Shown here: positions 43,589 to 52,935 of the stretch, piece by piece
How positions within the stretch are numbered: position 1 is the stretch's first letter
Layout of the letters: each line of letters opens with the position of its first letter
Source of the DNA: Deltaproteobacteria bacterium HGW-Deltaproteobacteria-15
GTDB lineage: Bacteria > Desulfobacterota > DSM-4660 > Desulfatiglandales > HGW-15
DNA length: 64,000 nt
Direction of reading: 5' to 3'
NCBI GenBank assembly: GCA_002840535.1
Contig: PHBH01000003.1
Span: 62,001 to 126,000 of the forward strand
The notes under the pieces: model-generated
What the model saw: only the letters and a program-made list of their open reading frames with translations
What the model was told of the DNA's origin: nothing
Database searches by the model: none
Program-made: the position numbers and the translations under genes

Positions 43589-45061
43589 ATGTCCATCAAT
43601 CAAGTGATCATTATAGCTGCGATTTTTCTTGTCCTCAGTGTGAGCCTAAGCAAGATCACAGAATGGTTGGGAGTGCCCGCCCTATTATTGTTTCTGGGAA
43701 TCGGAATGCTGGCGGGCTCCGATGGGCCGGGCGGCCTTTACTTCGACAACGCATGGGTGAGTCAGATACTGGGGACTGTAGCGCTCGCCTATATCTTGTT
43801 TGCCGGCGGATTGGAGACAGATATTGATTCGGTGAAAACGGTCCTGAAACCCGCACTCGTATTGTCAACATTAGGTGTTTTAATCACTGCCCTTATCACC
43901 GGAACGTGCGTCAAATACGCATTGGGTGTTTCATGGTTGGAAGGTCTTTTGGTCGGATCAATCGTCTCTTCCACGGATGCGGCGGCTGTCTTTGCCGTTC
44001 TTCGCTCCAAAAATGTGGGACTCAAGGAACCGCTGAGGCCGCTCTTAGAGCTTGAGTCGGGGAGCAACGATCCCATGGCGGTTTTCCTCACCATTGGGAT
44101 TATTGAATTGCTCAAACATCCAGGGCAATCGACGTGGTTGCTGATTCCCTTGTTTTTTCAACAAATGGTGCTCGGACTCGTATTCGGTTATACGATGAGC
44201 AGACTGTTCATCGTGATCGTAAACCGGATAAACTTGGATTATGAAGGTTTATACCCTGTGTTGAGCCTGGCCTGGGTTCTATTGACCTATGGAGTGACTG
44301 CCTCCCTGGCCGGCAGCGGATTTCTGGCGGTTTATATAGCAGGCATAATGCTGGGAAAGCTTGTGTATTCTCATAAAAAAACGTTTATCCGTTTTCACGA
44401 TGGGGTGGCGTGGCTCATGCAGATTGTAATGTTTCTGACTTTGGGACTTCTCGTTTTTCCAGCGCAGCTCGTTCCTGTCATAGGCTATGGATTGCTGATC
44501 TCTCTTTTGCTGATATTTGTAGCTCGTCCTGCCGCCGTGTTGATCGGGCTTAGTTTATCCCGATTTAATTTAAGAGAAAAATCGTTGATCTCCTGGGTTG
44601 GCCTTCGAGGCTCGGTTCCCATCGTTTTGGCCACATTTCCGCTCCTCGCGGGATTGGACCAGGATCATTTCATCTTCAATCTGGTTTTTTTCATTGTCAT
44701 AACCTCCGTTCTATTGCAGGGGACAACCATCCCATATTTTGCCCGATTGCTTGGAGTTGACGCACCCTTGGTCCGGAAACCCCGCTATCCCATTGATTTC
44801 GAAGGTTCCAGTAAACTCAATATGCAGCTTGAACACTTGATTGTTCCTTTTGGATCCAAAGCGATCAATAAGCGGATACTTGACCTGGGTTTTCCAAAAG
44901 ACAGCCTGATTACCTTGATCGCCCGGGATGACAAGTACATCACACCTCGGGGAGATACAACACTTGAAGGGGGAGATGTCCTTCTCATCCTCGTCAGCCG
45001 TGAAAGTCTGCCAATGGTGCATACCATCTTGAACCCCGGCAGTAACTTGAGAGGAGAATAG
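43589..45061 (+). CDS. Cation:proton antiporter, CPA1/NhaP2 family
   Basis: A 490-residue integral membrane protein with about 12 hydrophobic segments and the ion-binding [12 protein letters not shown] and [10 protein letters not shown] motifs of CPA1 antiporters. The C-terminal 90 residues form a TrkA-C regulatory domain ([26 protein letters not shown]). NhaP2 proteins exchange K+ or Na+ for protons. The DNA looks more AT-rich than its neighbours and no ribosome site is evident, suggesting acquisition. Not linked to an operon. Confidence 0.92.
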   Translation: MSINQVIIIAAIFLVLSVSLSKITEWLGVPALLLFLGIGMLAGSDGPGGLYFDNAWVSQILGTVALAYILFAGGLETDIDSVKTVLKPALVLSTLGVLITALITGTCVKYALGVSWLEGLLVGSIVSSTDAAAVFAVLRSKNVGLKEPLRPLLELESGSNDPMAVFLTIGIIELLKHPGQSTWLLIPLFFQQMVLGLVFGYTMSRLFIVIVNRINLDYEGLYPVLSLAWVLLTYGVTASLAGSGFLAVYIAGIMLGKLVYSHKKTFIRFHDGVAWLMQIVMFLTLGLLVFPAQLVPVIGYGLLISLLLIFVARPAAVLIGLSLSRFNLREKSLISWVGLRGSVPIVLATFPLLAGLDQDHFIFNLVFFIVITSVLLQGTTIPYFARLLGVDAPLVRKPRYPIDFEGSSKLNMQLEHLIVPFGSKAINKRILDLGFPKDSLITLIARDDKYITPRGDTTLEGGDVLLILVSRESLPMVHTILNPGSNLRGE

Positions 45062-45161
45062 CGCCTCTTTCCTGCGAGCGTCGGTCCTTTGTCGGGGCAT
45101 CACGCGGGGAGATGGGAGGGAGGAATGAATCCTGGCGCTTCAATCCCTGCGCTCGAGCGGT

Positions 45162-46427
45162 TTACGGGAAAATGCCCCGCAATTCGATGGCCTTGGCCAC
45201 CCTTTGTATCGCAAGGGCCATGGCCGCGACCCTGAGACTCTGGAGGCCATAGGTCTCCCGGGTCTTGTTCACCTCCGCAAACGCCTTCACGAGGATATCG
45301 TGCAAGGCGTCGGTGACCTGCTTTTCGCTCCAGAAAAATGAGCTCACGCCCTGCACCCACTCGAAATAGGAGACGACCACGCCCCCTGCATTGGCCAGGA
45401 TGTCCGGCACCACGGTGACCCCTTTGTCCATCAGGACATCGTCGGCTGCGGGGGTGGTCGGGCCGTTTGCCCCCTCCACTACGAGCGAAGCCCTGATGCC
45501 GGGCGCGTTGTCAAGCGTTATCTGGTTCTCCATGGCGCATGGGGCAAGGACATCGACCTCCAATTCAAAAAGCTCCCTGTTCCCGATCGAATCGCCCTCC
45601 GGGTAACCTTGAACCGAACGTCGCGGGTGCCGGGCCGCGTACTCTGCCAGCTTCGGAATATTCAGCCCTGAAGGATTGAACACTCCGCCATAGGCATCTG
45701 CAACAGCAATGATCCTGCCCCCGTTTTCATGGGCGGCCCTGGCAAAGTTCGAACCGACATTGCCGAACCCCTGCAGGGCGATGGTCACATGATTGCAGCA
45801 ACTCGTCCCTTTTTGTCTCAGGGCCTCCTCCATGGTGAGATAGACGCCTCTCCCCGTGGCCTCGGTTCTCCCGAGGCTTCCCCCCAGCTCGAGGGGTTTT
45901 CCCGTGACCACCCCCAGGGTCGTGCGCCCTTTCAGCATGGAGTAGGTGTCCATCACCCAGCTCATCACCGTGGGGTTCGTTCCCATGTCCGGGGCAGGGA
46001 TGTCCGAATCCGGCCCGATCACACTCATGATGCTGTAGGTGAAACGCCTCGTCATGCGGTTCAGCTCGCCGGGGCTGAGTTTCCACGGGTCGCAAACTAC
46101 GCCTCCCTTTGCGCCCCCATACGGGATGTTGACGACCGCCGTTTTCCAGGTCATCAGCATGGCCAGCGCCTTGATCTCGTCGAGGTCGATCTCCGGAGAA
46201 AAGCGAAGTCCGCCTTTACAAGGGCCCCGTGCCGCGTTGTGCTGCACGCGGTATCCTTCGAAAACCTCGATGGTCCCGTCGTCCATGTTGACCGGGAAAC
46301 TCGTGCTCAGTGTCTGTGCGGGCTTCTCCAGGATTTTGCGGTAATCGTCTTTCAAACCGATGATCCCCGAGACTTTTTGCAGTTCCGAAAGCGCATTCTC
46401 CAGAAGATTTTCTTTGCTATTGACCAT
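45162..46427 (-). CDS. gdhA: Glutamate dehydrogenase family (Glu/Leu/Phe/Val)
   Basis: A 421-residue amino-acid dehydrogenase. GPCKGGLRFSPE and AVVNIPYGGAKGGVV hold the substrate and catalytic lysines, and FGNVGSNFA is the NAD(P) loop. PAPDMGTNP and ATGRGV are further landmarks. Length and motifs fit the hexameric class of glutamate dehydrogenase. ATG 46427 has GGAGG 7 bases upstream; the frame is open farther with no support. Confidence 0.93.
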   Translation of the reverse strand: MVNSKENLLENALSELQKVSGIIGLKDDYRKILEKPAQTLSTSFPVNMDDGTIEVFEGYRVQHNAARGPCKGGLRFSPEIDLDEIKALAMLMTWKTAVVNIPYGGAKGGVVCDPWKLSPGELNRMTRRFTYSIMSVIGPDSDIPAPDMGTNPTVMSWVMDTYSMLKGRTTLGVVTGKPLELGGSLGRTEATGRGVYLTMEEALRQKGTSCCNHVTIALQGFGNVGSNFARAAHENGGRIIAVADAYGGVFNPSGLNIPKLAEYAARHPRRSVQGYPEGDSIGNRELFELEVDVLAPCAMENQITLDNAPGIRASLVVEGANGPTTPAADDVLMDKGVTVVPDILANAGGVVVSYFEWVQGVSSFFWSEKQVTDALHDILVKAFAEVNKTRETYGLQSLRVAAMALAIQRVAKAIELRGIFP

Positions 46428-46501
46428 CGCATCCCTCCATGTCTCCTGGTTTCTCACGGCACCAAAAAGAAAACCTGCTCCTCGACTGCATGGATAATCC
46501 A

Positions 46502-46531
46502 CTGATAGGCCAAGATGACTCAAAATGTCAA
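46502..46531 (-). promoter_or_regulatory. Candidate sigma-70 promoter of gdhA
   Basis: On the reverse strand TTGACA (46531-46526) and TATCAG (46507-46502) lie 18 bases apart, about 75 bases upstream of the start. The rest of the 323-base divergent gap 46428-46750 shows no gene or repeat element. Confidence 0.4.
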
Positions 46532-46750
46532 GGACGAGGCGCGCCCGGTCACTTCCTCTTTAAGCAAGTCATATCATGACGATGCCGGCTCCTCGCACGT
46601 TTGCGTTGGACGTTCCCGTCTTTTCCCTGCTATGCTGAACACGAGGAACTTATCGGATTCCGATCCGGCTCCTCTGGGATCCGGTTAACGAAATTGGGCA
46701 AGGTGCATATCGTCATGGCATGTTTGAGCGGTTCGGACGAGGTGAGGGAT

Positions 46751-47683
46751 ATGAAGCGGTTCAAGAATATTCTCTACGTGACCGAAGTCAACGTGGACCA
46801 GTCCCTGTCGATGGAACGTGCGGTATCTTTGGCGGAGAACAACCAGGCGGCACTGACGATCATCGAAGTGGGGCCATCCGGTGCCGGCGATCCGCAGCCG
46901 GAGACAACGGCCAGGCGCATGGAGTCCCTTGAATTCTTGATCGAGCCCTATCGGCACCGGGTGAAAATCCATACTGTTCCGGCAAGGGGCACGGTTTTCC
47001 TCGAGGTGATTCGTGCTGTGCTACGCAATGCGCATGACCTTGTTATCAAGCCTGCAGAGAGTCCCGGTTTTCTGAAAAGGCTGTTCGGCACCAATGATAT
47101 GCACTTGCTTCGGAAATGTCCCTGTCCCGTATGGCTTCTAAAGGCTCCGGAAAGAGCAGCTTACGACTGCATTGTGGCGGCGGTGGACTTCGATCCATTG
47201 AAATCTTCAGCCGCGGAGCAAGCCCTCAACCTGGAGATTCTTGAACTGGCCGGTTCGCTTGCGCTCTCGGAAGCTGCATCCCTGCACGTGGTTCATGCAT
47301 GGGAAGCCTTTGCCGAAAAAGCCATGCTGTCAAGGGGCAGTAGCACAGCTGAGGATATCGCCGCCTACGTCGAAAACGAGCACATGCTCCACCAAAAAGG
47401 GCTACACATGCTGGGTGAGACGCTACGCGACCGGATCGGCACTGATGCCTACAATACTCTTTCCCCTCGATTCCGCCTGCTCAAGGGACCGGCACAAAAG
47501 TTGATTCCGGCATTGACGGTGGAGTTGCGGGCCGATCTTGTCGTTATGGGAACGGTTGCACGCACCGGCATCTCAGGTTTTTTCATCGGGAATACTGCGG
47601 AGGCTATCCTCGATCAGTTGGCGTGTTCGGTGCTCGCAATCAAGCCCCCCGGATTTAGAACACCGGTGAAGGCCGCTGAATAA
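46751..47683 (+). CDS. Tandem universal stress protein (UspE-like)
   Basis: About 310 residues with two Usp domains in tandem, the first from FKNILYVTEVNVD and the second from YDCIVAAVDFDP. Only the second has the ATP-binding loop in recognisable form (VMGTVARTGISGFFIGNTAE). The ATG at 46751 follows GGTGAGGGAT and removes an unsupported 50-codon extension. UspE-type proteins act in stress survival. Confidence 0.88.
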   Translation: MKRFKNILYVTEVNVDQSLSMERAVSLAENNQAALTIIEVGPSGAGDPQPETTARRMESLEFLIEPYRHRVKIHTVPARGTVFLEVIRAVLRNAHDLVIKPAESPGFLKRLFGTNDMHLLRKCPCPVWLLKAPERAAYDCIVAAVDFDPLKSSAAEQALNLEILELAGSLALSEAASLHVVHAWEAFAEKAMLSRGSSTAEDIAAYVENEHMLHQKGLHMLGETLRDRIGTDAYNTLSPRFRLLKGPAQKLIPALTVELRADLVVMGTVARTGISGFFIGNTAEAILDQLACSVLAIKPPGFRTPVKAAE

Positions 47684-47799
47684 CACCAGGCGGGCCTTTC
47701 CACGTGCAGAAGCCATGATTTTGTGTTATTGTTGCAAGCAAATCCAAAAATTGTCCGTCATCATCTTCAATCCCGAAACCCTGCAAGGCAAACCGAGCA

Positions 47800-48783
47800 A
47801 TGGCCCCGGAAAACAACCATTTGAAATCACCGGTTACCTCGGTAGTGCGGACCGATTTCATCAAATTGCGGCCCGAGTTCACGGTCCAGGAATCCCTGGA
47901 CTTCATTCGACGCGAGCGCCTGGGGCAAAAGATCGTCTATTTCTATGTTACGGATGAGCTTGATCGGCTGAAAGGGGTGCTTCCTACACGCCGCCTGCTC
48001 TCCGCCGAGCTGAATCAGAAGATTTCCGAACTGATGATCGCCAGGGTGGTGAAAATCCCTCAGTCTGCAACCATCCTCGAGGCCTGTGATTTTTTCATCA
48101 CCTATAAATTCCTGGCCTTTCCCGTGGTGGATGAGCAGGATAGGATGGTTGGCCTCGTGGATGTGGATCTCTTCACCGATGAGGTGTTCGATGTCGCCAG
48201 GAGGGAGAAATATGACGAGGTGTTCGAGACCATCGGTTTTCAGGTGGAGCAGGTGCGAAATGCCTCTCCGGTGAGGGCCTTCCGTTTTCGATTCCCCTGG
48301 CTTGCCGCCACCATTGGGAGCGGTGTACTTTGCGCCTTGCTGGCGGCCTCATTTGAAATGACACTCGCCAAGAGCCTGATCCTCGCCTTTTTCTTGACAC
48401 TGCTGCTGGGCCTGGGGGAAAGCGTGAGCATTCAGTCCATGACCCTGGCGGTTCAATCTCTTCGTTCGATTCGCCCGACCCGTTCCTGGTATCTGCGGGC
48501 ATTACGGCGGGAGGCCGCTACGGCTGTCCTGCTTGGCGCATCCTGCGGCGCCATTGTCGGCCTGATCGCCTGGATGTGGCGAGGTAACGTTGCTGCGGCG
48601 CTGGTCATAGGGGTGAGCATCCTGCTGATCCTCTGTTGGGCGTGCTTTTTCGGGCTGAGCATCCCCTCCATTCTGCATGCCCTCAAACTCGACCCCAAGA
48701 TAGCATCAGGTCCGTTGACACTGGCATGCGTCGATATCTCCACTTTGCTCTCCTATTTTTCCCTGGCCTGGTATGTTTTATAG
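47800..48783 (+). CDS. MgtE-like magnesium transporter lacking the N-terminal domain
   Basis: A 327-residue protein. Residues about 10-135 form a CBS pair (FVVDE-type strands such as AFPVVDEQDRMVGLVDVD). From about 165 to the end are five hydrophobic segments with RRE and SIQSMTLAVQSLR in place of the MgtE pore region. Full MgtE has about 450 residues with a superhelical N domain before the CBS pair; that domain is missing here. It may be a short MgtE subtype or a 5'-truncated gene. Its stop is 8 bases from the convergent recJ stop. Confidence 0.82.
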   Translation: MAPENNHLKSPVTSVVRTDFIKLRPEFTVQESLDFIRRERLGQKIVYFYVTDELDRLKGVLPTRRLLSAELNQKISELMIARVVKIPQSATILEACDFFITYKFLAFPVVDEQDRMVGLVDVDLFTDEVFDVARREKYDEVFETIGFQVEQVRNASPVRAFRFRFPWLAATIGSGVLCALLAASFEMTLAKSLILAFFLTLLLGLGESVSIQSMTLAVQSLRSIRPTRSWYLRALRREAATAVLLGASCGAIVGLIAWMWRGNVAAALVIGVSILLILCWACFFGLSIPSILHALKLDPKIASGPLTLACVDISTLLSYFSLAWYVL

Positions 48784-48791
48784 AGTCCGTT

Positions 48792-50576
48792 TCAGAGACG
48801 CCCCGCCTGAGCTTCCTCTTCCATTCGGAGCTTCGATCCCTTTCCTGCTTCCTCCAGATCCAATATCTTGAGCTCCACCTTCTTGATACCCTGCCAATGA
48901 CTGATGGTCGGCGTGTAGACGACGTTGATCTCACCGCACCCTGGAGGGATGCATCCGGCCATGCCGAAGCCTATTGCTTCCATTGCGATGGACCCTTTTT
49001 TGAGCTTAAGCCTGAGGTGTTTCTCGCCGACCTGTCGGGCATCAATGATTTGAGTGCCGGTGGTGCAGAACACGGGTTCCGGGTTGCCGCTCCCGAAGGG
49101 CCCGAAAGATCTCAGTCGTTCCACAGCGCGCAGATCCAGATCAGTGAAATCGATGCAGGCATCCACCTCGATAGCTGGAATGAGATCAGCCGGCTTGATC
49201 TGTTCCCTGGCGGCCGCTTCAAAAGCCCTGGAAAACTCTCGTATGCGGGAGACATCGAGGCTTAACCCTGCCGCGTAAGGGTGGCCGCCGAACCTGTTGA
49301 GGAGGGGTTTGACTCCTGCAATGGCACGGTAAAGGTCAAAACCCTGGATACTCCGGGCAGAGCCCGTTGCGATCCCGTCCACGATATCCAGCACAACGGC
49401 AGGTCGGCAATAGGTTTCAGCGAGCTTGGAGGCAACGATCCCCAGCACCCCTTTGTGCCAGCCTTTGCCTGCGAAGACGAGTGTCCTTTTCTGCTCCGGG
49501 TCTACCGAAGAAGGGATGCTTTCCGCGATCTCTGCCAGGATTGACTTCTCTATACCCTGTCTGCGGATGTTGAACTCATTCAGTTTTCCGCAAAGATTTC
49601 TTGCCTCGACCGGGTCGAGCGATAGGAGAGCGCGAATTCCTGTTCCCGCATCTCCCATTCTTCCGCAGGCATTCAGCCTCGGTGCGAGTCTGAAGGAGAG
49701 ATCTTCCGCACTCATGGAGACGCGTTGCCCGATTTCGGAAATTTCGCCCAGCGCCTTCACCCCCGGCCATGACGACTTCGCCATCCTCTCCAACCCGGAT
49801 TTCACCAGGATCCTGTTCTGATCGAGAAGCGGCGCCATATCGGCCACCGTGCCGAGGGCGACGAGATCCAGGTATTCCCGTAAATCCGGTTCCGGCCTGC
49901 TCCTGAACCAACCTTTGCTTCTCAGAGCGGAGCGGAGCGCCACCGCCAGAAAAAAGGCAAGACCCACACCGGAAAGCATCTTGAAGGGAAATGGGCAATC
50001 ACTCCGATGGGGGTTCACCACAGGGCAGCTCGGATCGAACCCTTCCGGAACCTGGTGGTGATCGGTGACGATCACCTTCATACCCAGGTGCTGCAGGAGT
50101 CTGACTTCTTCCTGGTTGGAGATGCCGCAGTCCACGGTGATGAGGAGTCCCCGGTTCCCGGCGGCCAACTGTCGCGCGGCGGCAGGGTTGAGCCCGTATC
50201 CTTCGGTCAGCCGGTTGGGTATGTAATAGGAAACAGGGATTTCAAGGCGGGTAAGAAGATGAACAAGAAGGGCGGTCGCCGTCAGACCGTCTGCGTCGTA
50301 GTCCCCATAGATTGTAATGGGCTCCTGCTCCTCCAGGCCCTTCACGATAAGGGCGATTGCCCGGTCCATGTCTTTGAGCATCAGAGGATCGATTAAAGAG
50401 GAGAGTCTGGGAGAAAGGAATGTCTTGATGCTTTGGTCGTCCCTGATTCCCCTGTTGACCAGAATCTGAGCTTCGAGAACGGAGAGTCCCGCCACATCGG
50501 CCAGGTTTCGCGCTTCCAAAGAAGCGGACTTCAGCTTCCAGACTCCGGCAGCCCTGCGCGCCAGTTTTGCGCTCAT
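48792..50576 (-). CDS. recJ: Single-stranded-DNA exonuclease RecJ
   Basis: 5'-3' ssDNA exonuclease of recombination and repair, 594 residues. DHH-family motifs in order: YGDYDADG (90-97), TVDCGIS, VTDHHQVP near 170, then DMAPLL and the DHHA1 motif FGGHPYAAGL. The C-terminal OB domain includes RSFGPFGSGNPEP. Last gene of a fmdB-ribbon-queD-kdsB-recJ run, 43 bases after kdsB. Confidence 0.95.
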   Translation of the reverse strand: MSAKLARRAAGVWKLKSASLEARNLADVAGLSVLEAQILVNRGIRDDQSIKTFLSPRLSSLIDPLMLKDMDRAIALIVKGLEEQEPITIYGDYDADGLTATALLVHLLTRLEIPVSYYIPNRLTEGYGLNPAAARQLAAGNRGLLITVDCGISNQEEVRLLQHLGMKVIVTDHHQVPEGFDPSCPVVNPHRSDCPFPFKMLSGVGLAFFLAVALRSALRSKGWFRSRPEPDLREYLDLVALGTVADMAPLLDQNRILVKSGLERMAKSSWPGVKALGEISEIGQRVSMSAEDLSFRLAPRLNACGRMGDAGTGIRALLSLDPVEARNLCGKLNEFNIRRQGIEKSILAEIAESIPSSVDPEQKRTLVFAGKGWHKGVLGIVASKLAETYCRPAVVLDIVDGIATGSARSIQGFDLYRAIAGVKPLLNRFGGHPYAAGLSLDVSRIREFSRAFEAAAREQIKPADLIPAIEVDACIDFTDLDLRAVERLRSFGPFGSGNPEPVFCTTGTQIIDARQVGEKHLRLKLKKGSIAMEAIGFGMAGCIPPGCGEINVVYTPTISHWQGIKKVELKILDLEEAGKGSKLRMEEEAQAGRL

Positions 50577-50619
50577 GGAAGCCGACCCTTTCGTCTCGGA
50601 GAATCATGCGTTATAAAGG

Positions 50620-51366
50620 TCATGGCCGGGATGAACGGGCCATGAGCGCTTCGACCCTTTTGATGTCTGCGGGTGTATCCACCTCGATGGAATCGAGGTT
50701 TGTTTCAACGACTTTTATGCGATATCCATTCTCCAGCGCCCTCAACTGCTCCAGCTTTTCAACGGATTCCAGTGTCCCCACCGGGAGAGCGGCAAAGGCA
50801 GTGAGAAATTCCATGCGGTAACAATAGAACCCCAGGTGCTTGTGATAGGTTCGGTGCAGGCGGGCATCACGGATAAAGGGAACAACCGCGCGTGAGAAAA
50901 AAAGGGCGAAGCCCTGATTGTCAGTCACCACCTTCACGCAATTGGGATCCTCCACCTCGCGCGGGTCGGAAACAGGGCAGATCAGGGTGCTCATGGGTAT
51001 TGCGCCGTCTCTGAGAAGAGGCTGAACCATTTGAGTGATGAGAACGGGACTGAAAAACGGCTGGTCGCCCTGGACATTGACGACCAGATCGTCATTCCTC
51101 AATCCAAGACTCATGGCGGCTTCGGCAATACGGTCCGTTCCCGAGGGGTGGACCTCTGAAGTCAAGATCGCTTTTCCGCCGAAACCCCGCACCCGATCAA
51201 AAATCCCCTGATCGTCCGTGGCGACGAAAACATCGGAGACCTCCGGGCATGCCCGGGTGCACGAGTATGTGTGCTCGATCATGGGCTTTCCCGCGATCAG
51301 GGCCAGGGGTTTCCCGGGGAACCGAGTAGAATTGAGCCGGGCAGGTATGAAAGCGACGATGCTCAT
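50620..51366 (-). CDS. kdsB: CMP-KDO synthetase
   Basis: Activates KDO as CMP-KDO for lipid A-core synthesis, marking a Gram-negative envelope. The 248 residues include FIPARLNSTRFPGKPL at the N-terminus, SGTDRIAEA, VVNVQGDQPF and YRMEFL. Length is normal. It lies between queD and recJ on the same strand. Confidence 0.95.
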   Translation of the reverse strand: MSIVAFIPARLNSTRFPGKPLALIAGKPMIEHTYSCTRACPEVSDVFVATDDQGIFDRVRGFGGKAILTSEVHPSGTDRIAEAAMSLGLRNDDLVVNVQGDQPFFSPVLITQMVQPLLRDGAIPMSTLICPVSDPREVEDPNCVKVVTDNQGFALFFSRAVVPFIRDARLHRTYHKHLGFYCYRMEFLTAFAALPVGTLESVEKLEQLRALENGYRIKVVETNLDSIEVDTPADIKRVEALMARSSRP

Positions 51367-51388
51367 GATGAGAACGGAGTACCGGGAG

Positions 51389-51760
51389 TCAGTCCGTCAT
51401 GTATGTTGCGCAGGCAGAATCAGACTCCCAGGCGGTCACCCTGTCGACCCTTACACGTTCATTGTTCAGGTCGCGCACAAGAGACTGGAAAATGTACTTG
51501 GCGATATTTTCAGAGGATGGGCTCTCTTCCTTGAAAGGCTGAAGCTCGTTGAGGAATCGATGATCGAGTTCCTGAAGAACCTTTTCCGTAGCCTGCTTTA
51601 TCATCTTAAAATCGATGAGCAGGCCGTCTTTCGCCACCTTTTCGCCCCGTACAAAGACCTCGACCTTCCAGTTGTGGCCGTGGAGCCTCTCACAGGGGCC
51701 GGCAAGCCCGGTCAGTTGATGGGCTGCAGCAAATTGCGAGACCACCTTCAATTCGAACAA
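51389..51760 (-). CDS. queD: 6-carboxytetrahydropterin synthase, QueD/PTPS family
   Basis: Zinc enzyme of queuosine precursor synthesis (or a related pterin step), 123 residues. The zinc His are in FAAAHQL and LHGHNWKV; GPCERLHGH supplies the catalytic Cys, and LDHRFLNE a further His. The start is TTG at 51760, 5 bases after AAAGGAGG, which itself overlaps the stop of the preceding zinc-ribbon gene. No other queuosine gene is in the window. Confidence 0.9.
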   Translation of the reverse strand: MFELKVVSQFAAAHQLTGLAGPCERLHGHNWKVEVFVRGEKVAKDGLLIDFKMIKQATEKVLQELDHRFLNELQPFKEESPSSENIAKYIFQSLVRDLNNERVRVDRVTAWESDSACATYMTD

Positions 51761-51771
51761 CTTCGCCTCCT

Positions 51772-52041
51772 TTACCGATCCTGGGGACTCTCCCCCGGGT
51801 ACGACCGGCCGCACTCGCTGCATTTGCCATTGATGATGATACCGGTGCAGGTGCCGTCAGGGCACAGAATCCTGTTCTCCAGGTCCAATCCTTCTTCCGT
51901 GTCTGGGGTAGTCTCGACAGGGTCTGCCTCATCAAGCAGGATGCCGCATTGCATGCAGTAGCGTGCTTCAATAGGGAGTTCCGCGCCGCACGCATTACAC
52001 CTCTTGCCAGCGATTTCCTTTTGACAGTGTGGACATTCCAT
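51772..52041 (-). CDS. Small protein with several zinc-ribbon pairs
   Basis: An 89-residue protein starting MECPHCQKE with further pairs CNACG, CMQCG, CPDGTC and CSECG, so two to three double zinc ribbons. No enzyme domain. The ATG follows the FmdB-like gene by 6 bases and its stop codon is part of the queD ribosome site, indicating tight coupling. Probably a nucleic-acid- or protein-binding adaptor; function unknown. Confidence 0.8.
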   Translation of the reverse strand: MECPHCQKEIAGKRCNACGAELPIEARYCMQCGILLDEADPVETTPDTEEGLDLENRILCPDGTCTGIIINGKCSECGRSYPGESPQDR

Positions 52042-52047
52042 TTGAGC

Positions 52048-52212
52048 TCAACTCTTTTTGGACGTGGTCACCTGAAACGAGGTGATCTGCTGTTTGACTT
52101 TTGTGCTTTTGCACTTGGGGCATCTGAAGCTCTTTTTGCCGTATTCCGATACCGGCATGATCAGGGTGAATTTCTTGCTGCACTTTTCGCATTTGAACTC
52201 ATAGGTCGGCAT
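52048..52212 (-). CDS. FmdB-type zinc-ribbon protein
   Basis: A 54-residue protein read from ATG 52212: MPTYEFKCEKCSKKF, then FRCPKCKS, the FmdB/CxxC_CXXC_SSSS pattern, with a Ser/Lys-rich tail ending VTTSKKS. It heads the run that continues through a second zinc-ribbon gene, queD, kdsB and recJ. FmdB proteins are putative regulators with no proven target here. Confidence 0.85.
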   Translation of the reverse strand: MPTYEFKCEKCSKKFTLIMPVSEYGKKSFRCPKCKSTKVKQQITSFQVTTSKKS

Positions 52213-52272
52213 ACGATACCCCCCTTTTCAATAATTTCAATCGGTCGTATCATATCTTGTTTGAATGGTTTG

Positions 52273-52776
52273 TCAATAATCACCTGACGCCCGGCCTTGA
52301 TGGATCATCTCGAACATCTGCTCCCGGATGGATTGTCCCCACTGTGCGACCTCTCTCTCCTCGGCAAGGCGGAATCCCGCAATGTGATAGAGGTGATGAG
52401 CGGCTTCCAGACCTCGAAATGTCCACAGGTAAACCCGGCCGTACCCGGCGGTCGTGCAAAAGCTCATCGCTTCCTCCAGCAATCGGCGCCCGATTCCCTT
52501 TCCCTGAAATCGGGGATCGACGATAAACCACCTGAGCCGAACGCCCTCCTCAGGGTGCGGTCCTGCATCGATGGCAATCGCTCCTGCGAAAGTCCGTTCT
52601 ACCAGTGCTGTGCGGAAGAAATCCACTCCCTCCCTGAAGCGGCCGATGAAATCGCACAGCTCCCGGCCCTCCTGCGTTTCGAAAGAGACATCAAAACCCC
52701 AATGCGCATGATAATAGGTCGCATGGAGTTCGATCACCTTTCCCACAACCCCCGGGAAATATCCTTTCGTTACCAT
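52273..52776 (-). CDS. GNAT N-acetyltransferase
   Basis: A 167-residue GNAT protein. The acetyl-CoA loop reads DPRFQGKGIGRRLLEEA, and VYLWTFRGLEAAHHLY follows as the C-terminal motif. The N-terminal GYFPGVVGKVIELHATYYHAHWG segment, split here by position only, resembles acetyltransferases that are fused to MarR regulators elsewhere. No MarR domain is fused or adjacent. The start could be ATG 52776 or ATG 52797; GGAGG lies between them. Confidence 0.87.
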   Translation of the reverse strand: MVTKGYFPGVVGKVIELHATYYHAHWGFDVSFETQEGRELCDFIGRFREGVDFFRTALVERTFAGAIAIDAGPHPEEGVRLRWFIVDPRFQGKGIGRRLLEEAMSFCTTAGYGRVYLWTFRGLEAAHHLYHIAGFRLAEEREVAQWGQSIREQMFEMIHQGRASGDY

Positions 52777-52831
52777 CCATCCTCCAGGGAAACCCATCCT
52801 GCGAACTTGTTGACGTTCGGTGCTGATGTTT

Positions 52832-52867
52832 CATTCGATGTTGGACGTTCGATGTTGGACGTTCGTC
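52832..52867. repeat. Intergenic word-repeat (TTGGACGTTCGATG word), second copy
   Basis: CATTCGATG then TTGGACGTTCGATGTTGG and GACGTTCG. It shares 25 identical consecutive bases with the element at 22811-22849, the only word used twice in the window. Confidence 0.75.
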
Positions 52868-52935
52868 TCTTGGAGTCTAATATAAGGACTATCCTGTTGA
52901 TCCTGTAATCGTGTCTAAACTTTTTCCTGCAGTTT

